64,000 nt of DNA from Strongylocentrotus droebachiensis. Lineage: Eukaryota > Echinodermata > Echinoidea > Camarodonta > Strongylocentrotidae. Positions 1 to 38,865 of the stretch are shown here, in pieces; position 1 is the stretch's first letter; the number at the start of each line of letters is the position of its first letter. The DNA lies in assembly GCA_035222895.1 (NCBI GenBank), contig JAVYIG010000903.1:248001-312000 (forward strand). Direction: 5' to 3'. The notes below the pieces were generated by a model, which saw only the letters and a program-made list of their open reading frames with translations, was not told the origin of the DNA and ran no database searches. The translations under genes were made by a program, and so were the position numbers.

Positions 1-3000
1 GCTGAGCATCTGAGGTCAATAAAGCAGGATGTTTGTAATCGTATATTAGTTTGATAAAAATGTCTCCTCATGTATCGTACCTTATGCCAATTTTCCATAT
101 TCTGTTCATCCATTTAAAGTAAATCAATGTGATAAGGGCTTCGCTCAAAAACATTTTTTGTTCCGGTATTACTTTCCACTTCTAATAAATCAATGACTGT
201 CCTAAAAAAAAAAAATATATAGTGCAGATGTTAAGTGACTTCCCCAAAGAATTCTACCATATTGGCCGATCAATATGCATGACTGTCAGTGTAGCACACA
301 ACTTTACAGAAGTTTATTTTTGTGTGCGTATCCCTCAAAGTATGCACTCAAAGTATGCACTCAAAGTATGCACTCAAAGTATGCACCCAAAGTATACAGA
401 GATACATGTATGACTTGGACTGCCAACAAACACTTACCAAGCTCCTGCTTCCATTGTTGTTTTTTCTTCTCCATCAAAGATCGGTCATTCTGCTCACTCA
501 TGCCAATGGTATTAAGGATATCTGCCTGACCCAATCTAGGAGACTGCTTCTGGACATGGACTGCTGTCCTAGTTGCCTCCTGGGTCTTCGTCTCCTGAGG
601 TGCATTGTTGCTAACTGTCTGATCATTATTATTACTGTTTTGATTACTAGAGCTGTCATCATGGTTGGCTTTGGTGATCATGGCAGAAGTGTTTTCATCA
701 CCATCTCTTTCCCTCGCCTTTTCACTTTCTTTATTTTCATTTTCATTTTTGATGCTGCTCAGATTCACCTTTAGTTCACCAGCATCTAATGCATTAAGAG
801 ATACACTGTGTTCAGTTACAGGATCAGGATGATTTACAGCTAGTCATAGCAGAAGTTGAATAAATTTGGGTTCTGTTAGACACACACGATCTGAAATGTC
901 TTAAAATTTGTTGTGAATATAATTTGTTTGTATGTAGAAATGCAATCGTACATATGTCTAGCACATTAAAATCTATGAGCCACATTCACCTTTTTTGGTT
1001 GAGCATTTCACCTACTTTTTGAGAGGACAAATGTTACATACATGTATAAGAGTCAAGCAGATATATCAAAGGGACAGTTCATGTTATATTGGTTTGTTTA
1101 TTTCAACTTAAATCTATACTTTGGCATTGTGAAAGGCACTGTGATGTGCCATTAAATAGGGTATATCCAAACATTATTATTTGGCACAGAGTATTTTTTC
1201 ATGATCCTCATAGTACTTTCATAAATAATGGAGAGAGATACTCACCAATAGAGAAACTCGGAGCTCCTGCTGACTCACCGGCGTTGCCGATAGTTTTGAG
1301 AATGGCATTAAGCTGATCCTGAGTGAGAGTCACAGTATCTGCTTGTTTCAAAATCTTCTCTCTCTTACTGAGAGCCTTCTTGTTTTTATCAATGAAATGA
1401 CTTTTCACTTTTTCTTTTTGATCTGGAGCTTTGGGAGTATTCTTCTGATTCAAGACATGTCTGTTCACAGTTTGTTTGTTAGTTGATTTCTGTTGTTCAA
1501 TTGGTCTACTGCCAGCTGTTTTGCTAAGTTGCTGATTTCCTTCATCAATGGTTCCATTGACATTCCTCCGAACGGGAAAGGATTGAGTCTTGGATTTGTA
1601 ACTAAACTGCAAAACATGAGAAGGGAAATGAAGCAATTAGCTATCAAAGTTGGATGGTTATGTTGTAAATGTGATAATTAACAATAAATCTATCTTTCTT
1701 CTCACTGTACGTGTCTGCACAATAATAAAGATATTAGAGAGAGTATTACAAGTATTAAAGAAAATATAATATAAATTGTATATGGTTAGAGCTGTCATAT
1801 GCTAACAAAATATAGGTAGGACTCTAGTGAATGATGCAGGTAGATTCATTAAATGTTAACACTTTTATTTCTATTCTCTGAACTCCATGCACTCCACCCC
1901 TAGCCTCTTGTCGATTGCCCTCGACAAGAGGCTACGCCACCCCATAATTGGTAACACATATTTGTTGTACTCTTCAAACTCCAAACCCTGCCAATCCCCC
2001 CCCCCTCCCCCCCCCCCCTCCCCCCCCCCCCCCTCTCAAACAAAAAAATAAGGGTGGGAAAGTTATTCTTGCTTACTTTCTTTGGTTTTGCCTTTGTTGT
2101 ATCTGTGAATAATAACAGTAAAAAAAAACATAATAGTGAAAAATAAAAGGATAAAGCAAAGAGGATAGCATGTGGGATTTTTCTCACAAAAATTCTTCAA
2201 AACATAATTCATCATGCAACTCTTTAAGATGTAGAGCAGTCAAAGATTTACATAAGGATACTTTTATCATAGAATGCTTATGGAATGGTTTTTGTTCACA
2301 CATGTGATTTGATATTCATTCTTTTAAAGAAGAAATATTTACTATACATGTACATGTATATGTATTATGGTCACAGTGTTAAATTATAGCTATTCCATAT
2401 TAACTACTTCTTCCTAGCCAATGAAATGGTCATCTCAACTAAAAATAAACTAATAGGTAATAATCAAAATGACAAAATACTCATACCTTTAAACATATGA
2501 CCAATCGAGTTTCCGGACTTGGCTTTGGCAGCTATTCTCAAGCCCTCTCTGTAATAAAAATGGAATATATAGGCTATGAATATAAAGTAAAACAACACTA
2601 AACTATTGAATGAGATCTGTCTGGCTCTGGTGGTTAAATAATTTCATTTACGGTACAATACCCCAAAAAATTGTCTAAATCTATCAACTGGCATGGTATG
2701 TGTAAACTTAAAATAGTTGGATTAACTCGGCGCCATTAACTTTTACTTGTTATTTGCACAAACTTAATTGACCACAACTCCTTGAAATCCAATGTGGTGT
2801 ATGAAGTTATACCCAGACTACCGTAAAACCCTATAAAGGTCACACATAGCTGCATTACTATCCTGGCTGTGTATTAATAACTGTTCTATTGATTCTCAAC
2901 ATTTCAAACACCACTGTACAAAACTCAACTGAGTTCACTCAAAATCGATACTTTAGTGACAATTGATGACACCTAAATAACAGAAAATTACAATCTTTTC

Positions 3001-4448
3001 AACTCGCGAGTCTACTGTTAAACTTGCTGATCAGCCACATCGTATTCATTGTGTGTAGTGTGTGTATTTTGTGTAATTGTTGCCTCTCAGCACGTAGTAC
3101 AGCGCTAGAGGTCAATACACATTAGCATTGACTCTATGCTTTGCTGGAGTGTATAAAAGGTTAAAGCCCTACATGTATGAATGCTCTAGACCAGGTCTTC
3201 TCAACTACCGGTAGTTAATAACTTATTAGAAGTGCCAAAACGAAAAAAAATTGTAGTTGAAGATCCAACCTGTAAGTTAGGCCCAGATGTGGTATTTTCA
3301 ACACCTTTTTATTCTAAAATATATCAATCCTAATTTCATATTGATGTGAACAAATTCTTGGGTACAAATAAAACACTGTAGGCCTAGGTTACTGTAGTTA
3401 TTTTTGGTGCAATAAATACGGAAAATGTCACAATTAAGTGATAATAAAACAAAACAAAAAAAAGATCTGCAATGTTAAAATTGGTAGCACATCGTAAGAT
3501 TATTGTTGTGTAGAGCTCAGCTTTGGAGTCATATAAAATGGTAAAAAACATTAAATTCCCCTTTCTTCCTGCTTGTAAAGCGGACATTTTTGGCTCAACT
3601 TCAACTGGACTTCTTGATTTTTTTGATCACTTCGTGATAATAAAAAAAAAAAAAAAAAAAAAATCTGCAATGTTAAAATTGGTAGCACATCGTAGATCTA
3701 AGCTTATTGTTGTGTAGAGCTCAGGTTTGGAGTCGTATAAAATGGTAAAAAACGCTCAATTCCCCTTTCTTCCTGCTTGTAAAGCGGACATTTTGGGCTC
3801 AACTTCAACTGCGACTTCTTGATTTTGCTGAGTTTTAATTATGAAATATATATTTTTGTTCTTCCTTGCAGCAGTCGTGCGACACTCCGACTGACCGAGC
3901 ATCATTAACTTCGCAAGCATCCGCGTCGACATCGCGTTCTTCAAGGCTCTTCAGCCACGACAATGAAGTCGCGTCTCCGCCTTCCAGCCTCTGTCCGAGT
4001 CTGCATCATCATTGCATCGCGCACGAGAGCCCCTTTCTCGTTCTTAATTCACCATGTTCACCCGTCATCATTTCCAATTCCATTGGACTTTCGACGTCAA
4101 TTCTAAATTCTAAATTCTAGTTTATTCTATTTTGTAGTAAGCTTAAGTCACTGCATTTATTCATGTCCATGCATCTCATTTATTATTGGCCAATTTATCT
4201 CTGTGCAATATAGTCTAGATCTACTTGATTCTCATTCATGTCATTCTTAACCGGCAAGTGCAGGTGCAGTGCCAGTGTGGTAATGGAGCGCTGCCCCACG
4301 GTCTTGGCAGCGGCATGCACTGGCAGTGCGATGTCATGCATGCCACAGCTAGCGCTAGCTGCGACATCCAGCGCCGGATCCAGCGACAGTCGCAGTCGAT
4401 GATTCACCTACTAATTTGCTCATTGTATTACACTTACCCTCGATTCAT
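1..4448 (-). CDS. CCDC66: CCDC66, N-terminal part (coiled-coil domain protein 66), partial
   Basis: Coding exons in transcript order are 4448-4438, 2548-2487, 2102-2077, 1606-1246 and 839-438. All have AG/GT borders and their phases (2,1,0,1,1) join into one open frame of about 287 codons; the gene continues past position 1. The start reads MNRGEGLRIAAKA, close to the vertebrate CCDC66 start MNLGDGLK. Exon 4 carries TLTQDQLNAILKTI, matching the LTQDQLQQIL box. Exon 5 carries QADILNTIG followed by SLMEKKKQQWKQEL, matching the ADIFSTLG...AKKAQWRKEL block. The rest is polar and low in complexity (Lys, Gln, Asn, Ser), as expected before the coiled coil, which lies outside the window. CCDC66 is a microtubule-associated protein of centrosomes, centriolar satellites and cilia in vertebrates; the same role here is inferred. 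The start is chosen because the 11-nt exon ends in a strong donor (GTAAGTG) and restores the conserved N terminus. Confidence 0.85.
336..397. repeat. 13-bp tandem repeat, about 4.7 copies
   Basis: The unit CAAAGTATGCACT is repeated four times almost perfectly, with a fifth degraded copy. It lies in CCDC66 intron 5, about 40 bp beyond the donor of exon 5. Confidence 0.9.
1901..2035. repeat. Perfect 14-bp hairpin plus poly-C tract in CCDC66 intron 3
   Basis: TAGCCTCTTGTCGA at 1901-1914 is repeated exactly inverted at 1921-1934, with a 6-nt spacer. About 60 bp further on, 1995-2035 is an almost pure C tract broken by single T residues. The tract is close to the microexon donor (2076) and may be length-variable or misassembled. 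Confidence 0.85.
2077..2102 (-). CDS. CCDC66: CCDC66 microexon (26 nt)
   Basis: This short exon is needed to join the 62-nt exon 2, which ends in phase 1, to exon 4, which starts in phase 0; a direct join gives an immediate stop. It has a TTATTCACAG acceptor and a GTAAGC donor. Its 26 nt read, with the preceding G, as D-T-T-K-A-K-P-K-K and lead into FSYKSK. The lysine-rich stretch sits where vertebrate CCDC66 has a similar basic segment before YEHKSK. Support comes from frame, splice sites and position; no transcript was seen. Confidence 0.75.
3438..3826. repeat. Tandem duplication of about 195 bp
   Basis: Two adjacent copies (about 3438-3634 and 3635-3826) share GTGATAATAAAA followed by poly-A, then TCTGCAATGTTAAAATTGG and CCCCTTTCTTCCTGCTTGTA. 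They differ by scattered substitutions and in the poly-A length. The pair lies in CCDC66 intron 1. No protein-like reading frame is conserved between copies. Confidence 0.85.
3872..4120 (+). other. Unidentified exon-like open block, antisense to CCDC66 intron 1
   Basis: A long pyrimidine run ending CTTCCTTGCAG directly precedes an open frame from 3872 to a stop at 4118-4120. The block is clearly richer in CpG than its surroundings up to about 4040. The predicted peptide (Ser/Thr/Ala-rich, with an LCPSLHHHC segment) matches nothing I recognise. It could be a terminal exon of a plus-strand or noncoding transcript, or a fortuitous open frame in a CpG-rich patch. No upstream partner exon was found. 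Confidence 0.25.
4240..4400. other. CpG- and CAG-rich block next to CCDC66 exon 1, with 14-bp palindrome
   Basis: This block is rich in CAG/CTG, CCAG and GCGC motifs, unlike the AT-rich DNA on both sides. It contains the perfect palindrome AGCTAGCGCTAGCT at 4347-4360. It sits in CCDC66 intron 1 just downstream of the coding first exon, so it may be part of that gene's promoter-proximal region. No coding match was recognised. Confidence 0.4.
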
Positions 4449-4670
4449 AATGATGCTACAGAAGACAACTTATGCATGCATGCATATTAATTATTCCATT
4501 ATCTGTCGTCGATTTTCAAATGCAGATTTTCATAAATATAATATTGTTGGCTTCCTTGGTTTCACGGTTGTTATGCTGAAGAAAATAAAATCGGGAATGT
4601 ATGATTTCTGCGCATGCTCAGTTATATTTAGCATAGACTGCATATTCAGACCTTCTTTTCTTCCGTGAAG
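4449..4670 (-). promoter_or_regulatory. Probable CCDC66 5' UTR / promoter region
   Basis: The DNA immediately upstream of the CCDC66 start codon should hold the 5' UTR and core promoter. TGCGCATGCTCA at 4609-4620 matches the palindromic NRF-1 site at all but one base. No TATA box stands out. The transcription start cannot be placed from sequence. Confidence 0.35.
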
Positions 4671-4719
4671 AAATCTTTAAAATATAATCTTTAGAAATAG
4701 CCCTTTATCCGGCCCCTTT

Positions 4720-5084
4720 ACCCAGGGTCAGTGGCGTAATGAGCAAAAACTTTTAGGGGTCAGAACAAAATCCGTATCACCACCAAGTAGCATAATGCAA
4801 GGGCGGGGGAGCGTCTTCCAAAATAGGGAGGGCAACAACAAAAAAGGGGCACCTACAAGGGAAACATTTAAAAAAAAAACATACATTGGTATTCCTACAT
4901 CGTCATGATTGCGATTACACTACCAGGGATGATATCGATAATGTTTGTATTTCTTTATACGTGGAACAAGATACTGCTTAATTAAGCAACATTACACTGT
5001 GCAGTTGGGTGTAATGGTCTGAATTTTCGAGCGAGCGAGCAAAAATGTTCAGATTTGTGAGGTCGCAGTGCAAAAAATTACATC
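4720..5084. other. Intergenic repeat-derived DNA
   Basis: No gene is seen. The stretch starts with GGCGTAATGAGCAAAAAC, related to CTGGCATAATGGGCAAAAG at 6198-6216. It contains a GCGAGCGAGC run at 5031-5040, echoed after the LINE tail by GCGTAGCGAGCGAGC at 5497-5511. It looks like one mobile repeat whose interior was split by the 5085-5440 insertion. Confidence 0.4.
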
Positions 5085-5440
5085 TTCAAGTTCAAGTTCA
5101 AGTTCATTTATTCAAAACCACACAAAACATGATATAATCTTTTACATGAAAAAGAGACTGGTAATAGTAAATTAATCAACATATATTAACTTGATTACAA
5201 CATTAAATGAATGGTTTTAGGACCCCTGTAGAAGCTATAGGCTTGTGAGCGGGGCCCTATATAGTCAACAAAATACATACCACGATATGGCAAGGTGAAT
5301 AAAAAGAATGTAATGTTTATACAAGGGATGGAGAAAAAAACTAAGCTACAGAATATAGAACACAAAAATATATAAATATCTTATAAAGAAGGAAGGAAAA
5401 AAAACCTAATGAGTATTAAGCACAATCTAATTGAAGAAAG
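5085..5440 (-). mobile_element. Probable LINE 3'-end fragment with TTCAAG-type tail
   Basis: It begins with a TTCAAG run (5086-5105) followed by TTTATT, then AT-rich DNA and a GGACCCC...GGGGCCC segment. The same layout (TTCAA-like or TTTATT tail, then 3'-UTR-like DNA) occurs at 7945-8110, 12820-13010, 33927-34215 and 53765-53980. The last of these adjoins reverse transcriptase remnants, so these are read as minus-strand 3' ends of non-LTR retrotransposons. No coding part is present here. Confidence 0.45.
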
Positions 5441-5519
5441 AGTGAAAATTTCTTTCATAAATAACATACTTCTAACATCTATAAATGGGAGCCTGAGCGT
5501 AGCGAGCGAGCTCCAGGGA

Positions 5520-6185
5520 AAAACAATAGGAAAGGGGGCTCTAAATCACCTTGAATTAGGGGTGCATGTTATGGAGAAAGGAAAAGTAGGCACTTATCAA
5601 AAGGGAAAAGGACAGTTATTAGAAAAGAAAAGGTGCTCGTGTCAAAGTAAAAAAGGGCAATTATCAGAGGTGAAAATGGCACTTCTTGCACCTAAATAGG
5701 AACACTCAACAGGCACTTGTGAGAATGGAAATGGGGAATCTGTTGGAGGAAGAGGGCACCTATCTATAAGATTTTAATAGGGGCATTTATCAGATACTAT
5801 TTTGATAAGGGGGAGGGGTTCACATAAAAAAAATAAAAGGGGCACTTATCCTAAGGCAATATGGTACTTATTACAAAGTAAAAGGGGAACTTTCCAAAAT
5901 AAAAGAGGCACTTATCAGAGGTGAAAAGGGGCATTTAAGAGAAAGCGAAGGAAAAGTACACTAATTAAAAAGGAAAGAGGCGCGAGTCAAAATAAAAAGG
6001 GCAAAAATACCAGAAGTGAAAAGGGGAATTTCTCGCACATGAAAAGACGTACTCACCAGAAATAAAAAGAGAGGAAAGGGACAGTTATTAGAAGAGAAAA
6101 GGGGCACTTGATCTCTGTAAAAATGGGCTTTTGGGGAGTACCTGAAAAAGTGGGGGCACAGTGCCCCCCCCCCCCCCCCCCACCG
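5520..6185. repeat. Degenerate minisatellite (AAAAGGGGCACTTATC-like) ending in poly-C
   Basis: Variants of AAAGGGGCACTTATCAGA recur every 20-40 bp from about 5520 to 6120, with spacing and sequence drift. The array ends at a C run at about 6164-6181. It is intergenic between CCDC66 and SMC1. The minus-strand open frame across it is a by-product of the repeat. Confidence 0.75.
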
Positions 6186-6239
6186 GGAGTGCCTCCTCTG
6201 GCATAATGGGCAAAAGTGAGAAAATGTCATTTCAGCAAC

Positions 6240-7920
6240 ATTTGGATATCACTGATATCGAATTAGAAATAAACCACTTTTGAATTTTATTTGGGGGTCA
6301 AGTACGCCAGTGCCCAGGGAGGAGGGGGGGGGGGGGGGGGTCTGTGGCCTGAACATCATCCGCGTACACGAAAACGCGCGAAAGGGTGGGTTTTTCAAGT
6401 GTTTTTTTCATATGACCATTTATTCTCTATGTCATTGTCAACCACAATGGAATATAATTTGAGATGTTTACAATCAGTTTTAGTTTGTCAATCTATAACA
6501 TTGTACATATACAATTGAAATCGAATATGAAAATATCACTAACGACGATATTGTTAAAAAATACTGATAATAATAATTATAATGATAATTAATGGAAGCA
6601 ATTGAAAAGGAAAATTACTGGCACCAGTAAAGTGTTCAGAATCCCCAAGTTTCAGCCTCCCCAATTCACTTTGCTCACAGAAAGGGCTTGCTTAAACAAA
6701 ATTAATGTGGACAATTTCAAAATCATGTAGCACTTAAAATCACCATAATCTCACTTCCAGAGAGCAGAATAGGCAACACAAGTTGATCAAATAATTCCAA
6801 GAGGATATCAATAGGTTTAGACAATAAACTATAGGCCTACAGATCGTCTAGCTTGATTGAGTTGCTTAATAAGTTGTGCTTTATGAAAAAAATATTATTA
6901 AAGTCCAAATTGTCATAGAGTTCAATGCAAAACAAATTAAAAAGTGTTATTTTCATGCAAGCAAGCTTGACAAGTAGCCTCCGAATTTTTTTTAATTTTT
7001 TTTTCCCTGGAGTCAGAGAGAAACATAGAATGAGGGGGCCGAAACGGTTGCCCTAATTTGAGGAAAAAGCTTTGAAGAATAAAGAAAATATGCAGGCCCT
7101 TTTGAAAAATATTGGATATTGAGCTGAGGTGGTGCGTACGAAAATCATCATGACCGTGCTTTTTAGGGCTTGAATCTAGACTAATTTTCATAGTGTAAGA
7201 AACAAATTCGACCCGAGTCGAATTCACGCAAAATATCGCCTCTACCAGAGATCATTATCGAGGATCATGGAATCGCCCAGCCGCAGATTCTGGCACAGAG
7301 TGGCACAGAATTAATTTCCGAGGGAAGCTTTGTGTAATGGTCAAGGCCCCTGGTCAACCCCAAACATTATTTTTGCGATTAGCCTTAGGTAGCATTTATG
7401 CCAGTACCAAATTATTTAACCAATTATCGCCAGTGCCATGTCTTTCACGTGCTGAGCAAGGTTACAATTTTTTGTTTACAGCAGTTCAAGAATATTATAA
7501 GAAATCATTAATATGTCTTTTTAAAATGTTTTTAATGTTTTTTAATTTCTTTCTTCCTATCTTTGCTTTCTCCTGTGTTGCCCCTTCCTTCGATGTCTTC
7601 ACTTTGACTGGTACGGTAGCCTTGTCGTATCTGAGTTATCTCTGAGTAGCCCATTTACCGTGTCTGATGATAAAATCACCAACAACTATATTGGCCCTTA
7701 ATTGAGATGGAGGACTGCTGTTGTCGTTTTTCCTGGGGGTGGGGTGCGGCAGGAGTGATATCTTCTTTCTTTCTTTTTTTGAGTGTCACGCGTTGCTTTA
7801 AATAGTATAGAGGTCTAGCCCTGACCCTAACCCATTTCTGAGCAGCAGGTGAGATTGGCCAATTAGCGAATTTTACCCCCCCCCCCTAAAAAAAAAGGGG
7901 GGGAACGAGTTTCAATTACT
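6240..7920. other. Intergenic stretch without recognised genes
   Basis: It holds a G run at about 6324-6340 and AT-rich unique DNA. A candidate open frame at 7337-7645 (plus) has no recognisable domain or codon signal and looks fortuitous. A C run followed by A and G runs lies at 7877-7903. No RNA gene or further exon was recognised. Confidence 0.5.
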
Positions 7921-7944
7921 TAAAAAAATAAAATTGTGAGCACA

Positions 7945-8110
7945 TATTTATTTATTTATTTATTTATTTTTTGGGTAACCCCATCAGTGAGTATAACACT
8001 GTTATACTCGGGGGCCCTGCAATAGTACAACACAAATTACAAACACGTAAATGAATACAAAGACATAGCATGAGCCTACAGAGTTTCATAATGGATTTAC
8101 CATTTCCTGG
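7945..8110 (-). mobile_element. Short LINE-tail-like repeat with (TTTA)n and stem-loop
   Basis: A TTTA microsatellite (about 7947-7970) is followed by GGGTAACCCCATCAGTGAG and the stem-loop GAGTATAAC-ACT-GTTATACTC. The arrangement resembles the 3' end of minus-strand LINE copies elsewhere in the window, but no coding remnant is attached. Confidence 0.35.
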
Positions 8111-8465
8111 CTAGCCTTTAATAATTTCTCAAAATATAGTAATTGCTTCTTTCCGGGGCCGAGTGCGTAATTTGCTTCACGGGGAGTGTCCTGTGATGAA
8201 AACAATTCAGCTTCTTCTCTTCTTCTTCTTGATCGGTACAGTCCACTGTAACGTATGTACTCTCGAATTCAAATATATTAAGGGAAAAGGATTTAAGAAA
8301 GAAGACAAAATATACAGGAATACATACAAGCAGAAACTTCAAATGTGAAACACCTCTCCTTCCATAGCACAACCGCGACCATACAAATCAAAACGTTGGT
8401 GAAGTACAGTTAAACCTGAATCTACCGACGCAACCGAAACAGAAACAGAAACAGAACATACATAT

Positions 8466-9024
8466 CGAAAATAATATCGCTAGTGATATTCGTTTGTCTC
8501 GCAATGTGGTCAATAAGGAATCTAAAAGATCACGACGTTTCGTATGCTACTGCAATACTTCGTCAGGTGATAAAAACTGTTGTAAGCAAGGGTCTTTTAT
8601 ACTTTACGGGAGGACCGTAAAGCGGTCTAAAATTCGATCGATAATTGGAACAATAACGCCCAATGCCTATTGGTCGACGCACACGGTGATCGACCAATCA
8701 CCAAGGCCGCTGGTTCGGCCGCTGGTTCGGCTGATGCACCAGGCCTATTGGCCGACGCATACGGTACTCGACCAATCAACGGGCCGCTGGCTCGGGCCGT
8801 CTGCTGAATGGAATCGACCGTTGTTGGCTGGCAGGACGGCGAGTGTCATGGCGGCGTATCGTCCGCATCCAAAATTCGGGGATATCGATCCCGTTGTCTC
8901 TGTTGAAATTATTAGGATTGAGACGGATATTGATATTTATTGACCACATTGCGAGACAAACGAATATCACTAGCGATATTATTTTCGATACTATATCCGC
9001 AATGAGTAATATATTTAGCATTAG
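8466..9024. mobile_element. Inverted-repeat DNA element (MITE-like)
   Basis: About 50 bp at 8466-8516, containing ATATCGCTAGTGATATTCG, is repeated inverted at 8938-8988. The right end continues through GATACTATATCCGCAATGAG to about 9024; the related copy at 14190 carries that longer end too, so the left end here seems truncated. Interior DNA (8640-8830) has repeated CCTATTGG and CGGCCGCTGG motifs and no transposase frame. It lies about 480 bp upstream of the SMC1 start codon and could affect the promoter. Confidence 0.7.
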
Positions 9025-9324
9025 AACATACATAGCCTACTCCGGGTACATAATACTAGGGCTTTTGCTCTTGGGTGAACATTTTCTAACATTTGCAAGT
9101 GGTCGAAGAAATTAAGCAAACAATCATCTATACATTGTTGACAAGGTAGACGTATAATTTCTTCATAAATAGGCAGATGAATAAGACACATAAAGTTATT
9201 AAAAAGATCCCCCCCCCCCCCCCCGCCCCGATCGTGAGATCACAGAAATTATGTGACCAGTTACGAGAGTCACGAGAGTCACACGAGTCGAAATAAGCCA
9301 AATCAGGCGAATTTAGTATGGGGT

Positions 9325-9500
9325 AAATTTCAGCACTGCGCTTGCGCAAATCTGTTGTGTACGCTCGGGGATATTTTTCCCGCGAGATGAATTTTGAGCA
9401 AAATTTCTCTTTTCGGATCTTATAAATGCTGATATGGACATGATTAAATGCTGAAATCGACTGCTGTCAATTACTGGAATAGTCTCAACCTCCTACCATC
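9325..9500 (+). promoter_or_regulatory. SMC1 promoter / 5' UTR with NRF-1-like and E2F-like sites
   Basis: TGCGCTTGCGCA at 9337-9348 fits the palindromic NRF-1 pattern with one base off. TTTCCCGC at 9376-9383, followed by GCGAG, is an exact E2F core. Both lie within 165 bp of the SMC1 ATG and no TATA box stands out. E2F control would suit a cohesin gene needed in cycling cells; function is inferred from motifs only. Confidence 0.5.

Positions 9501-38865
<29,365 letters not shown>

Noticed and set aside
336-397. Short direct repeats as a possible CRISPR array
   Set aside because: Units are contiguous without spacers, in an animal intron.
4561-4585. RFX X-box for CCDC66 (GGTTGTTATGCTGAA)
   Set aside because: Only the left half fits the RFX consensus; too weak to call despite the ciliary gene.
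8163-8372. Small open frames with a hydrophobic stretch on both strands
   Set aside because: They lie beside a LINE-tail-like repeat and have no homology or codon signal that I can see.
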